51,344 nucleotides of DNA from Oscillibacter sp. (lineage in GTDB: Bacteria > Bacillota > Clostridia > Oscillospirales > Oscillospiraceae). The DNA lies in the NCBI GenBank assembly GCA_003522105.1, contig DPGF01000009.1, forward strand, positions 1-51,344, given 5' to 3'. How positions within the stretch are numbered: the stretch's first letter is position 1; each line of letters starts with the position of its first letter. Below the pieces are notes generated by a model. That model did no database searches, was not told where the DNA came from, and saw only the letters and a program-made list of their open reading frames with translations. Shown here piece by piece: positions 26,119-34,314 of the stretch. Position numbers and translations under genes: made by a program.

Positions 26119-26886
26119 ATGTACAAGGTAGATCTCAACAGCGACCTCGGCGAGAGCTTCGGCGCGTATACCATCGGGCTCGACAACGAGGTCATCGCGC
26201 ATGTTTCCTCTGTCAATGTGGCCTGTGGCTATCACGCAGGAGATCCGTTGGTGATGGAAAAGACCGTTGCCGCAGCCAAGGCGGCAGGCGTCGCCGTCGG
26301 CGCACACCCGGGCTTCCCCGATCTGATGGGCTTTGGCCGCAGGAACATGGTCGTCTCGCCCAAGGAGGTCAAGGCGTATGTCAAGTATCAGCTCGGCGCG
26401 CTGATGGCCTTCGCTGCGGCAGAGGGTATCAGGCTCCAGCACTGCAAGCCCCACGGCGCTCTCTACAACATGGCTGGTAAAGACATGGATCTGGCGCTTG
26501 CCATCGCCGAGGCGATTGCCGAGGTAGACAAGAACATTATCCTGCTTGGCCTTGCCAACAGCAAGATGATTGATGCAGGCAAGCAGCTGGGCTTGCGCGT
26601 CGCAAACGAGGTCTTTGCCGACCGCGCCTATCAGGCCGACGGCTCGCTTGTGCCGCGCAAGCTGCCCGGCGCCGTCATCCACGATAAGGACGAGGCCATC
26701 GCGCGCACCGTCCGCATGGTCACCGAGGGCAAGGTCACGGCCATCACCGGCGAGGAGGTCGAAATTGCGGCTCACTCCATCTGTGTCCACGGTGACAACC
26801 CTTCGGCCGTCGAATTCGTCAAAAATATCCGCACGCAGCTCACCGCCCGTGGCGTGGAGATTGCCCCCATCCGCGAGATCGTATAA
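26119..26886 (+). CDS. pxpA: 5-oxoprolinase subunit A (LamB/YcsF family)
   Basis: 255 aa, full length. Family signatures: VDLNSDLGESFG at the start, SVNVACGYHAGDP, VGAHPGFPDLMGFGRR, HCKPHGALYN, EVFADRAYQADGSLVPR and ICVHGDNPSA. With PxpB and PxpC it hydrolyses 5-oxo-L-proline to glutamate using ATP, a cytoplasmic salvage reaction. AAGGAGGG lies upstream of the ATG. It heads an operon with a transporter, pxpB, pxpC and a YcsI homologue, equivalent to B. subtilis ycsFGI-kipIA. Confidence 0.96.
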   Translation: MYKVDLNSDLGESFGAYTIGLDNEVIAHVSSVNVACGYHAGDPLVMEKTVAAAKAAGVAVGAHPGFPDLMGFGRRNMVVSPKEVKAYVKYQLGALMAFAAAEGIRLQHCKPHGALYNMAGKDMDLALAIAEAIAEVDKNIILLGLANSKMIDAGKQLGLRVANEVFADRAYQADGSLVPRKLPGAVIHDKDEAIARTVRMVTEGKVTAITGEEVEIAAHSICVHGDNPSAVEFVKNIRTQLTARGVEIAPIREIV

Positions 26887-26972
26887 AAAGAGCCTCGTTT
26901 CCAGCTGTTCCGTTCCGCAAAGACCAACACCCCAAATCTGCCGCACTGCGGCAATATTTCAGGAGGATGATC

Positions 26973-28208
26973 ATGAGTAACGAAACCACCCAGAAGCGCT
27001 CACTGTCCGTCAGCCTTGGCGCGGCCTTTCTGATGGCGACATCCGCCATCGGCCCCGGCTTTCTGACCCAGACCTCGCAATTCACCGCAAAGTATCTCTC
27101 TTCTTTCGCTTTCGTCATCGTCTGCGTCATCATCATGGATATGATCGCGCAGACCAATGTATGGTCCATCGTCGGCGTTTCCGGCCTGCGCGGTCAGGAG
27201 ATTGCCAATAAGGTCCTTCCCGGTCTCGGGTATCTTCTTGTCGTGCTTGTTGTGCTTGGCGGTCTTGCGTTCAATATCGGCAATGTCGGCGGCGTGTCAC
27301 TCGGCTTCAATGCCATGATCGGCATTCCCGAAAAGGCCGGCGTCATCATCGGCGGCGTGCTTGCGATCTGCATTTTCCTTTCCAAGAAGGCAAACGACAT
27401 CGTCGGCAAGGTCGCCCAGATCCTCGGCGGCATCATTATCGTCGTCATGCTGGTCGTGGCTTTTATGGCCAAGCCCCCCGTTGGCGATGCGGTCGTCCAT
27501 ATCTTTACCCCTGAGAATCCCAAGGAACTCATTCCCGTCATGGTCACGCTGCTCGGCGGCTCCTGCGGCGGTTACATCACCTTCTCCGGCGCACACAAGC
27601 TGCTCGATGCGGGGTGGGGCGGCAAGCCGGAGGAAGTCAAGCACTTCCGCAAGTCCGTCATGACCGGCATCTGTGTCTCGGGCAGCGTTCGTATCCTGCT
27701 GTTCCTGTGCGTGCTCGGTGTCTGCACGGCCGGTACGGTCGTTGTGGCTGAAAATGTCGCGGCTGTCACTGGCGCTGCCAACCCCGCAGCCGAGGCTTTC
27801 CGCCTTGCTGCCGGCGACATCGGCTACCGTCTCTTCGGTCTCGCGCTGTTCTCCGCTGGTATCACCTCCGTCATCGGCGCGGCCTACACCTCCGTCTCCT
27901 TCCTCAAGACCGTTCACCCCTTCATCGCCAAGAACGACAAGTGGTTCATCGTCGGTTTTATCGCTTTCTCCACGCTTGTTATGGCGATCCTCGGCGGCGC
28001 GAAGCGCATGGTCATCCTGGCCGGTGCGCTCAACGGTCTGATCCTGCCGATCTCCCTGTGCTGTATGCTGCTCGGCTGCCACAAGAAGTCCATTGTCGGC
28101 GAGTACAAGCACCCCGTGTGGCTGCAGGTCCTTGGCTGGTGCGTGGTCGGTGTCGCAGGCTACCTTGCCGTCACGGCGCTGCCCAACCTTGCCAAGCTCT
28201 TCGCGTAA
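26973..28208 (+). CDS. NRAMP-fold transporter of the YcsG type
   Basis: 411 aa with about eleven membrane helices. The alignment to NRAMP metal transporters is clear in overall layout, but the first-helix metal motif DPGN is replaced by AIGPGFLTQT, and the helix-6 MPH motif by a region reading ITFSGAHKLLD. Metal transport is therefore doubtful. In ycsFGI-kip operons this gene is always with pxpA, so uptake of 5-oxoproline or a related amino acid is a reasonable inference. The start at 26973 is 6 nt after AGGAGG; the ATG at 26967 abuts that site. Confidence 0.88.
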   Translation: MSNETTQKRSLSVSLGAAFLMATSAIGPGFLTQTSQFTAKYLSSFAFVIVCVIIMDMIAQTNVWSIVGVSGLRGQEIANKVLPGLGYLLVVLVVLGGLAFNIGNVGGVSLGFNAMIGIPEKAGVIIGGVLAICIFLSKKANDIVGKVAQILGGIIIVVMLVVAFMAKPPVGDAVVHIFTPENPKELIPVMVTLLGGSCGGYITFSGAHKLLDAGWGGKPEEVKHFRKSVMTGICVSGSVRILLFLCVLGVCTAGTVVVAENVAAVTGAANPAAEAFRLAAGDIGYRLFGLALFSAGITSVIGAAYTSVSFLKTVHPFIAKNDKWFIVGFIAFSTLVMAILGGAKRMVILAGALNGLILPISLCCMLLGCHKKSIVGEYKHPVWLQVLGWCVVGVAGYLAVTALPNLAKLFA

Positions 28209-28273
28209 CGAACCTGCACCATTCCGCGAGCCGGTCTGTCCCACAGGCCGGCTCCGCCTGAAAGGAGAACGAT

Positions 28274-29017
28274 ATGTCCGACATCAGATTCCTGCTCAGC
28301 GGTGACTCAGCCGTAACCGTGGAATTCGGCAACGAGATCAGTGAGCACATCAACGCGCAGATTCGTGCGTTCAGCATCGCGCTCACCGAGAGCAAACTCC
28401 CCGGGATCGTGGAGCTCGTGCCGACCTACCGCTCGCTGATGGTTCACTACGACCCTGAGGTCATCCCCTACGGTGCGCTTGTCAAAAAACTCAAGGGCCT
28501 GCTCAATCAGCTTGACCACATCCGGATTCCGCCAAGCGATGTGTTGGAGATCCCTGTGCTCTACGGCGGGGAGGAAATGGGCCCCGACCTTGGCTTTGTT
28601 GCCGAGCACAATCACAAAACGCCTGAGGAGGTCATCCGGATTCACACCTCCACGGAATATCTCATCTATATGCTGGGCTTTACCCCCGGTTTCACCTATC
28701 TTGGCGGTATGAGCGAAGAAATTGCCGCGCCGCGCCTTGCCCAACCTCGTGTCAGGATTCCCGCCGGCAGCGTCGGCATCGCCGGCAGCCAGACGGGCGT
28801 ATATCCCATCGACTCCCCGGGCGGCTGGCAGCTTATCGGCCGCACGCCCGTGCGCATGTACGACCCTGACCGCGCCGTTCCCATCCTGCCCAAGGCAGGC
28901 CAGTACATCAAGTTCTACGCCATCGATCAGGCGGAATTTGACCGTATCGCTGCGCTGGAGGCCTCCAGCGGCTATACGGTCCACACCTACCCGAGAAAGG
29001 AGGCGGAGCAGGCATGA
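28274..29017 (+). CDS. pxpB: 5-oxoprolinase subunit B (KipI family)
   Basis: 247 aa. Signatures: GDSAVTVEFGNEI, ELVPTYRSLMVHYDP, PVLYGGEEMGPDLG, YMLGFTPGFTYLGGM, PRVRIPAGSVGIAGSQTGVYP and SPGGWQLIGRTP. It forms the carboxyltransferase-like pair with PxpC. In B. subtilis the homologue KipI also inhibits the sporulation kinase KinA; nothing in this window tests that role. Ribosome site AAAGGAG; overlaps pxpC by 4 bp. Confidence 0.96.
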   Translation: MSDIRFLLSGDSAVTVEFGNEISEHINAQIRAFSIALTESKLPGIVELVPTYRSLMVHYDPEVIPYGALVKKLKGLLNQLDHIRIPPSDVLEIPVLYGGEEMGPDLGFVAEHNHKTPEEVIRIHTSTEYLIYMLGFTPGFTYLGGMSEEIAAPRLAQPRVRIPAGSVGIAGSQTGVYPIDSPGGWQLIGRTPVRMYDPDRAVPILPKAGQYIKFYAIDQAEFDRIAALEASSGYTVHTYPRKEAEQA

Positions 29018-29958
29018 GCATCACCATTCTCAACCCTGGCATGCTCACCAGCGTACAGGATCTCGGCCGCATCGGCTACCAGCAGTACGGCGTGTCCGTC
29101 TCCGGCGTGATGGATCCGCGCAGCGCGTCTATCGCCAACATCCTCGTCGACAACGATGAGGGCGAGGCTGTGCTCGAATGCACGATGATGGGGCCCCACC
29201 TCCGCTTTGATGCGCCCAACATCATCGCCATCACCGGCGGAGACCTCAGCGCAACACTCGACGGTCAGAGCATCGACACCTACCGCGCCGTTTCCGTGAA
29301 CGCGGGTCAGACGCTGCGCTTCACCATGCTGCGCACCGGCTGCCGCGCTTTCGTGGCGTTCGCGGGCGGACTCGATATCCCCGTGGTCATGGGCAGCCGC
29401 TCAACGGACATGAAAGCGAAGATCGGCGGCTATCAGGGCCGCAAGCTGCAAAAGGACGACGTCATCGCCTTCCGCGCGCCCAAGACCGACCTTAAGAACC
29501 TCGGCGTGCGCCACATTTCGCCTGAGTTCGTGCCGCGCGCAGAGTATAAACTGCGTGTCGTGTTCGGCCCGCAGGACGATGCCTTCACCGAGCTTGGCGC
29601 TATGACCTTTCTCAGCAGTGTTTACACCCTTACACCGGAGTTCGACCGCATGGGCTGCCGCCTTGACGGCGAGCTGATCGAACACATCAAGGACGGCAAC
29701 ATCATCTCCGACGGCATTGCCTTCGGTGCGATTCAGGTGCCGTCGGCGGGCAAGCCGATCATCATGCTGGCCGACCGCCAGACCACCGGCGGCTACACGA
29801 AGATCGCCAACGTCATCTCCGCAGACTTCCGCATCCTCGCCCAACTCAAAGCGGGCGACAGGGTGCGCTTTGAAAAGGTGTCCATCACCGCCGCACAGGA
29901 GGCGCTGCTTGCCCAGCGCGCTGCGCTGCGCTGCCTGCGCGGCGCCATGAATCGTTGA
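29014..29958 (+). CDS. pxpC: 5-oxoprolinase subunit C (KipA, biotin-dependent carboxyltransferase family)
   Basis: 314 aa. Signatures: ILNPGMLTSVQDLGRIGYQQYGVSVSG-type start, DPRSASIANILVDN, AFAGGLDIPVVMGSRST, FGPQDDAFTE, DRMGCRLDGE and the late SAGKPIIMLADRQTTGGY. It completes the PxpABC complex. The ATG overlaps the pxpB stop (ATGA), so it is translationally coupled. Normal length. Confidence 0.96.
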   Translation: MSITILNPGMLTSVQDLGRIGYQQYGVSVSGVMDPRSASIANILVDNDEGEAVLECTMMGPHLRFDAPNIIAITGGDLSATLDGQSIDTYRAVSVNAGQTLRFTMLRTGCRAFVAFAGGLDIPVVMGSRSTDMKAKIGGYQGRKLQKDDVIAFRAPKTDLKNLGVRHISPEFVPRAEYKLRVVFGPQDDAFTELGAMTFLSSVYTLTPEFDRMGCRLDGELIEHIKDGNIISDGIAFGAIQVPSAGKPIIMLADRQTTGGYTKIANVISADFRILAQLKAGDRVRFEKVSITAAQEALLAQRAALRCLRGAMNR

Positions 29959-30004
29959 CGCAGCCCTAAAACGCAAAAAATTATAGTAATAGGAGGAACG
30001 ACAC

Positions 30005-30829
30005 ATGGCCTTTGATATTACCCCTTATATCGATAAGAAGCCGAGCGAGGTTCGCAAGCTTATCCGCGAGGGTGTCATCGACTTCCCAACCGCCGGTATG
30101 TGTCGCGGCTACGCACAGGCCAACCTTATCATCCTTCCGCCGGAATACGCGGGAGATTTTGAGAAATTTGCCAAGCGCAACCCCTTCCCCTGCCCGATCC
30201 TTGAGATTATCCGAGGTACGCCCGAGACGCACGATATGGGCGAGGGCGGCAATATCTGCACCGACATTCCCAAGTATCGCATCTACCGCGATGGCAAGTG
30301 GGATGGCAAGGAGCTGACCGATGTGAGCGACTACTGGAAAGAGGGCTATGTCGGCTTCCTGATCGGCTGTTCATTCTCGTTCGAGGAAACGCTCATGCGC
30401 GAGGGCATCGAGATCCGTCACATCGCGCAGGGTCGCAATGTACCGATGTTCAAGACCAATATCATGACCGAGCCGGCCGGTCCGTTCTGCGGCCCCATGG
30501 TCTGCTCTATGCGCCCCATGACGCCGGAAAACGCCAAAAAGGCGTATGACATCACCGTCAAAATGCCAAATGTCCACGGCGCGCCCGTCCACATGGGCGA
30601 CGCCGCCGAGGTCGGCGTTGCCGATGTGATGAAGCCTGACTACGGCGAGGCGGTTGATTTCTACGAGGGTGAGATTCCCGTGTTCTGGCCCTGCGGCGTG
30701 ACGCCGCAGGCGGCGGTCGAAAATGCGAAGCCGCCCATTGCTATCACCCATGCCCCGGGCCACATGTTCATCACGGATATCATCAATTCCGAACTGAACG
30801 ACTTTCTGGAAGCTAAAAAGAATCGCTGA
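30005..30829 (+). CDS. YcsI/DUF1445 putative hydro-lyase
   Basis: 274 aa, usual length 255-275. Signatures: FPTAGMCRGYAQANLIILP, NPFPCPILEII, GFLIGCSFSFEETLMREGI, TNIMTEPAGPFCGPMVCSMRPM, and the late FWPCGVTPQAA and ITHAPGHMFITD. The family occurs in oxoproline operons and as the N-terminal domain of the eukaryotic D-glutamate cyclase, which makes 5-oxo-D-proline; a role in D-glutamate/5-oxoproline interconversion is thus an inference. AGGAGG precedes the ATG. It is separated from pxpC by 46 bp and is probably the last gene of the pxp set. Confidence 0.9.
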   Translation: MAFDITPYIDKKPSEVRKLIREGVIDFPTAGMCRGYAQANLIILPPEYAGDFEKFAKRNPFPCPILEIIRGTPETHDMGEGGNICTDIPKYRIYRDGKWDGKELTDVSDYWKEGYVGFLIGCSFSFEETLMREGIEIRHIAQGRNVPMFKTNIMTEPAGPFCGPMVCSMRPMTPENAKKAYDITVKMPNVHGAPVHMGDAAEVGVADVMKPDYGEAVDFYEGEIPVFWPCGVTPQAAVENAKPPIAITHAPGHMFITDIINSELNDFLEAKKNR

Positions 30830-31054
30830 ATTCTCTCTTTTCCGATCAACGCGGTGCCGGATCTTGACATCGTACCGCTTCGCTTTTCGGCCGTTGTCGT
30901 TGCCGCGCAGCGGGTCGGGAGAGTGATCCGGAAGATCTCTCCCGAGGTTCTCTTTGCGCTGCCGAACGGCTTCCGCGCCGCTGCGGTCTACACAATGTAA
31001 GGGAAAACATTGCCTGTATTCAGGACTTTGGCAGACAAAAAGGAGGATGGAGCT

Positions 31055-31693
31055 ATGAGCGCAATGATCATCAAATCCAGAGAAGCAAACGATTTGAAGC
31101 TGACCGCATACCATGGGCATTTTGCGACCCGCCACTCTCACAACAGCCATTATCTCGACATCACCCGCATGAAGCATGAATGTGCAATGGCCAATATCGC
31201 TGCCGCCTCTCTTGCCAATCACTATGTCTATGAAAAGGAGATCGATACGGTCGTCTGCCTGGACGGCAGCGAGGTCATCGGTACGTTTCTCGCCCGCCAG
31301 CTCTCTCAGAAGAATCTCTTTTCCCTGAGCAGTGAAAAAAATGTCTGCGTCGTCACACCGGAGCACGATTCCAACGGACTTCTGATCTTCCGGGATAATC
31401 TTCGCCCCATGGTGTCTGAAAAGAATGTCCTGCTGCTGATCTCCACGGTGAATTCGGGAAAGACCGCGGCTCGCGCGCTCGAGTGCATCGAGTATTACGG
31501 AGGCACCACGCAGGGGGTCGCAGCTGTCTTCAGCGCCTTGAAGCAGGTGGGCGACATTCCCGTGATCAGCTTGTTTTCACCGGAGGATATCCCTGGATAT
31601 GTGACCAGCCTTGTCAAGGATTGTCCCATGTGCAAGGCAGGGCAGAAAATTGACGCGCTGTCCAACAGCTACGGTTTTTCTCCCCTGACCTGA
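31055..31693 (+). CDS. Phosphoribosyltransferase-like protein
   Basis: 212 aa. A type I PRTase fold is suggested by the central strand VVCLDGSEVIGTFLA, and by the equivalent of the PRPP loop in VLLLISTVNSGKTAARAL. A His-rich N-terminus (GHFATRHSHNSHY) and a C-terminal CPMCKAGQKIDALSNSYG complete it. The acidic pair normally preceding the PRPP loop (as in VVDDVxxTG) reads LLIST, so catalytic competence is uncertain and a regulatory role is possible. The start at 31055 has AAGGAGGATGGAG upstream; the longer frame from 31010 has no site. It follows the pxp operon by 225 bp and may be separate. Confidence 0.7.
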   Translation: MSAMIIKSREANDLKLTAYHGHFATRHSHNSHYLDITRMKHECAMANIAAASLANHYVYEKEIDTVVCLDGSEVIGTFLARQLSQKNLFSLSSEKNVCVVTPEHDSNGLLIFRDNLRPMVSEKNVLLLISTVNSGKTAARALECIEYYGGTTQGVAAVFSALKQVGDIPVISLFSPEDIPGYVTSLVKDCPMCKAGQKIDALSNSYGFSPLT

Positions 31694-32022
31694 TGCCTGC
31701 GGCAGCAGCTTGCTTCTTCCTGCCGCAAGAATCATAACCATCAGTAAACTGGTGGTTTTCAGCTGTCGAAAAAATGGCTTCACCACTTTTTCGAGTCAGG
31801 ATGCCCGCAGACCGATCCTCAATTTCTTGCGAAAAGGTCGGGCTGACCTGCGCGAGAAGTTTCGCTTCCACCGCACAGAAAACGAATTGCCCCACAGGGG
31901 CAGAGAAGCCTCTTCGGGGTGTGCCGGCGGAAATGACAGATTTAGAATTGATGCAGATCAGCGTTCCCTTCCACGTGGAAGGGTCACCCCACGGCGTGGG
32001 ATGCCATAATCAAAGATTACCG

Positions 32023-32060
32023 ACAGCCGCAGGCCATCGCATCGAATGGCCTGCGGCTGT
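32023..32060 (+). terminator. Hairpin, possible terminator
   Basis: Perfect 15-bp stem ACAGCCGCAGGCCAT / ATGGCCTGCGGCTGT with an 8-nt loop; the T tract is weak (TTCCC). Confidence 0.5.
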
Positions 32061-32109
32061 TCCCGCGCTGACAAAGAAATCTCATAAAGTTTCGAAAACA
32101 GGAGGTTTT

Positions 32110-32169
32110 ATGAAAAGGATTATCCGCTTTCCGCTTTGCACATTCGCCGCCATTAGGACATTGGTTTAA
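32110..32169 (+). CDS. Possible 19-codon peptide
   Basis: ATGAAAAGG... to TAA encodes MKRIIRFPLCTFAAIRTLV, with AGGAGG 5 nt upstream. It may be a leader peptide or the cut 5' end of a lost gene at the island border. Confidence 0.25.
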   Translation: MKRIIRFPLCTFAAIRTLV

Positions 32170-32215
32170 TATTATAGTCCGCATTAGCATGGAAAGCTAT
32201 CGACGATTTTAGAAA

Positions 32216-32245
32216 AGCAAGCCGAGGCGAATGCCTCGGCTTGCT
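32216..32245 (-). terminator. Terminator in minus direction
   Basis: Perfect 13-bp stem AGCAAGCCGAGGC / GCCTCGGCTTGCT, loop GAAT; TTTT follows on the minus strand. It may end transcripts from the VOC gene at 32687. Confidence 0.65.
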
Positions 32246-32294
32246 CATTAACTTGTGGATAGTATACCACCGTTTCCCTTGTTTTCACATCAAA

Positions 32295-32363
32295 GAAAAA
32301 AGTGACAATAAAAAGTGACGATAAAATCTGTACTGCAAAAAGAAAAAGTGAAAGAAAAAGTGG
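32295..32363. repeat. Four direct copies of AAAAAGTGR
   Basis: AAAAAGTGAC at about 32296 and 32310, AAAAAGTGAA at 32343 and AAAAAGTGG at 32355, in an A-rich, purine-biased strand next to the dispersed repeat. Confidence 0.6.
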
Positions 32364-32373
32364 AAAAAATTGC

Positions 32374-32411
32374 AAAAACAGTCTATTCTGCGATAGAACA
32401 GACTGTTTTGC
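32374..32411. repeat. Inverted repeat hairpin
   Basis: AAAACAGTCTATTCT / AGAACAGACTGTTTT-like arms with a short loop, ending in TTTTG on the plus strand; possible weak terminator. Confidence 0.5.
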
Positions 32412-32412
32412 T

Positions 32413-32486
32413 GATCTGAGTGACTGGAGTCAAACCAGCCTGACCTTGCTCCCAAACCGGGCGCGATACCAACTTCGCTATACCCG
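32413..32486 (-). pseudogene. Decayed tRNA-Pro(UGG)-like sequence
   Basis: On the minus strand: CGGGTATAGCGAAGTTGG (acceptor and D arm start), the D-stem partner ATCGCGC, anticodon loop TTTGGGA, and a T-arm-like GGTTTGACTCC. The anticodon stem no longer pairs and the 3' acceptor strand (ACTCAG) does not match CGGGTA. A non-functional relic. Confidence 0.6.
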
Positions 32487-32622
32487 AATATAGTCTATCA
32501 TTATAGCAGGTTAGAATGAGCCTGCCCAGTCCTGTGTGCAGCTTTTGGCATTTTATGGAATCGTGCGTTCGAATATACCATTGCGTGCGCTTCACCTGAA
32601 TTGGAGCTGCTGTGTTAGAGGT
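32447..32622 (+). repeat. Dispersed repeat, copy A (left border of island)
   Basis: About 175 bp that aligns colinearly with the reverse complement of 50680-50845 (copy B, roughly 75-80 percent by eye). Its right part (32557-32620) aligns with 49574-49637 (copy C, same orientation). Shared blocks include GCGCGATACC, AACTTCGCTATACCCG, TTATAGCAGG, CCAGTCCTGT and GCTGTGTTA. The left part contains the 5' half of a tRNA-Pro in antisense. Confidence 0.85.
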
Positions 32623-32686
32623 GGCGCTTTCTGCTAACGGGAAGATGCCTGTGGCCTAAAAAGTTGGTACCTCAGAGAAGGATCTG

Positions 32687-33076
32687 TTACAGAATTTGCA
32701 CGAATTCAATTTTCTCTTTATTAGGCCCTTGAATGGTAAAATACTTCTCTCCGTTTGCCCAGAACGGCATAGAACAGACATGATCGTCCAGCAGGACATA
32801 GCCTTCGGCCTTGATGGCATCAAAAACGGACTCGATATCCGTTACATCGATTGCGATGTGATCGACTGCACCGGGGACGCCGGCACACTGAGAGCTCTCG
32901 TAGATCTCAAGAAGCAGACCTTTGAGACGCAGGAAGATAAGGCGTTCGCCGTCATCAAAGGTCATCGAAAATGCTTCGGTGAACCCGAGTCCCTGATAAA
33001 AGGAAACGGTTTCATCGTAGCAGGCTGTGGGAAGACCGAGATGAGTTGTGCCGACTGCGTAGTTAGAAATGTTCAT
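32687..33076 (-). CDS. VOC (glyoxalase/bleomycin-resistance fold) protein
   Basis: 129 aa, one VOC module: THLGLPTACYDETVSFYQGLGF, then FLRLKGLLLEIYE and the second half VDHIAIDVTDIESVFDAIKAEG, IQGPNKEKIEFVQIL. His in THLGL, Glu in LLEIYE, His in VDHIAID and Glu in KIEFVQ fit the usual metal-ligand positions. Its substrate is unknown. The start at 33076 is set by AAGGAG 8 nt upstream; the longer frame is untranslated leader. It is divergent from the first catabolic operon and may belong to it. Confidence 0.88.
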   Translation of the reverse strand: MNISNYAVGTTHLGLPTACYDETVSFYQGLGFTEAFSMTFDDGERLIFLRLKGLLLEIYESSQCAGVPGAVDHIAIDVTDIESVFDAIKAEGYVLLDDHVCSMPFWANGEKYFTIQGPNKEKIEFVQIL

Positions 33077-33116
33077 AATAATCTCCTTATAAATGAAATG
33101 AGAGGTGGCATGTAGA

Positions 33117-33145
33117 AGAATAACACATGCCTGTGATGTTGTCAA
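33117..33145 (-). promoter_or_regulatory. Promoter of the VOC gene
   Basis: Minus strand: TTGACA (33145-33140), 17-nt spacer, TATTCT (33122-33117). Confidence 0.85.
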
Positions 33146-33346
33146 TAAAGATAACTATGAATATCTTAAAAAGCGAATATATTACTATGCGGACAAGTGG
33201 AACACTACTGCGATAATTGATTTGAAAGTATGGCGGAATGCAATAAAAATGAATTGAGTCGAGAAATATATTGATATATAGCGAAAAAATAAGCAAATTA
33301 CACAAAATAACGGCATGTTTTTCTATGCGGAGAAAACCGAAATGAA

Positions 33347-33375
33347 TTGACATGAAAAGATAATTATAGTATTAT
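33347..33375 (+). promoter_or_regulatory. Promoter of the first catabolic operon
   Basis: TTGACA (33347-33352), 17-nt spacer, TATTAT (33370-33375), 69 nt before the start at 33444. It lies in a very AT-rich 367-bp divergent region. Confidence 0.88.
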
Positions 33376-33398
33376 CAATACACCTAAGATAATTATCT
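33359..33398 (+). promoter_or_regulatory. Two candidate operator palindromes
   Basis: GATAAT-N6-ATTATC (33359-33376) overlaps the spacer and -10 box. The perfect 12-bp palindrome AGATAATTATCT (33387-33398) lies just after the start site. Their centres are 25 bp apart. Placement suggests repression. Confidence 0.6.
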
Positions 33399-33443
33399 TT
33401 ACAAATGGCAACAATTTGACGAAAAATGTTAGGAGGAGATCAA

Positions 33444-34244
33444 ATGGACTATACCCAGATCAAGGTTAATGTTGATGAACGAGTAGGCGTTATCACGTTA
33501 AGCCACAATCCACCCCGAAACAGCTTTACAAAGCGTATGCTGGTGGAAGTCCTCGATGCACTCGATGAGTTTGAAAAGAACGACATTGTTCGATGCGTCA
33601 TGCTGAATAGCGAAGGACCGAATTTTTCGATGGGTGCCGATTTCGACGACATCGATGAGGAATGGAGCGGCGAAGGTGAGATTAAGGAAACGTTCTCCGA
33701 ACTCGGCGGGAAACTCGTCGCGCGTGTTGATTTCTATCCCAAACCCACGCTGGTGGCAGCTCGCGGCGTTTGCTTCGGTGGAAGTGCAGCGGTGTTCAGC
33801 GCATTTGATATTCGAATTGCCGGTGAAAGCTTCCAAATGCATGATGGAGACATCTACTACGGCACTGTTGGTTCGTGGGGCATGGCGAGCCTTCGCCTGC
33901 CGGTTTGGATTGGCCGCAACCGTATGATGGACTACATGTTCCTGAACGAGAACTTTACCGGACGGCAGCTTTTTGATATGGGCATGGTCAGCAAAGTGGT
34001 CTCCGATGAGACCGTGGATGAGGTTGGCCTGAAGTTCGCAAAGAAAATGTCCAAGGCTGCGCCGATTGCAGCTCGCGCATTTAAAGAGTGTGTTCGCCGT
34101 GCCACCCTTCCCAATTATGAAGAACTGCGCAAGGAAGAAGAAGCAGTGGCAGAAATGATTTATCAGACGGAAGACTGCAAGCGCGGACTGACCTCCTTGA
34201 CCGAGAACGAGAACGGGCCTATGTGTGAGTTCCTCGGGCGGTAA
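33444..34244 (+). CDS. Crotonase-fold enzyme (enoyl-CoA hydratase/isomerase family) 1
   Basis: 266 aa. Typical N-terminal strands GVITLSHNPPRNSF and the oxyanion-hole regions SMGADFDDIDEE (first) and GVCFGGSAAVFSAFDIRIAG (second). The position normally holding EITIG carries GDIYYGTVGSWGM, so the catalytic acid pattern differs from standard hydratases. No CoA ligase, CoA transferase or thiolase is encoded in the island, which makes a CoA-independent C-C hydrolase, dehydratase or isomerase role worth considering. AGGAGG lies 8 nt before the ATG. First gene of the operon. Confidence 0.9.
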   Translation: MDYTQIKVNVDERVGVITLSHNPPRNSFTKRMLVEVLDALDEFEKNDIVRCVMLNSEGPNFSMGADFDDIDEEWSGEGEIKETFSELGGKLVARVDFYPKPTLVAARGVCFGGSAAVFSAFDIRIAGESFQMHDGDIYYGTVGSWGMASLRLPVWIGRNRMMDYMFLNENFTGRQLFDMGMVSKVVSDETVDEVGLKFAKKMSKAAPIAARAFKECVRRATLPNYEELRKEEEAVAEMIYQTEDCKRGLTSLTENENGPMCEFLGR

Positions 34245-34314
34245 AAGCGTCTGTTCAGATAAAAATTAACCGCAATCGAATACCCAGATTATAAAAATCA
34301 AAGGAGAAAAGAAA

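Larger units (their letters stand above)
31694..32290. other. Intergenic stretch without a supported gene
   Basis: Contains a GCGGCAGxAGCTTGC...CTGCCGC hairpin near 31700, a small CCCTTCCACGTGGAAGGG hairpin at about 31966-31983, and the two strong hairpins listed separately. Open frames on both strands (for example from 31774 plus) show no recognised family and are taken as chance or decay. Confidence 0.5.

Noticed and set aside
31774..32169. 131-codon plus-strand open frame
   Set aside because: Runs through two hairpins, no ribosome site, no family resemblance; treated as chance.
32295..32363. Possible CRISPR or iteron array
   Set aside because: Repeats are only 9-10 bp with irregular spacing and no cas genes; kept only as a direct-repeat observation.
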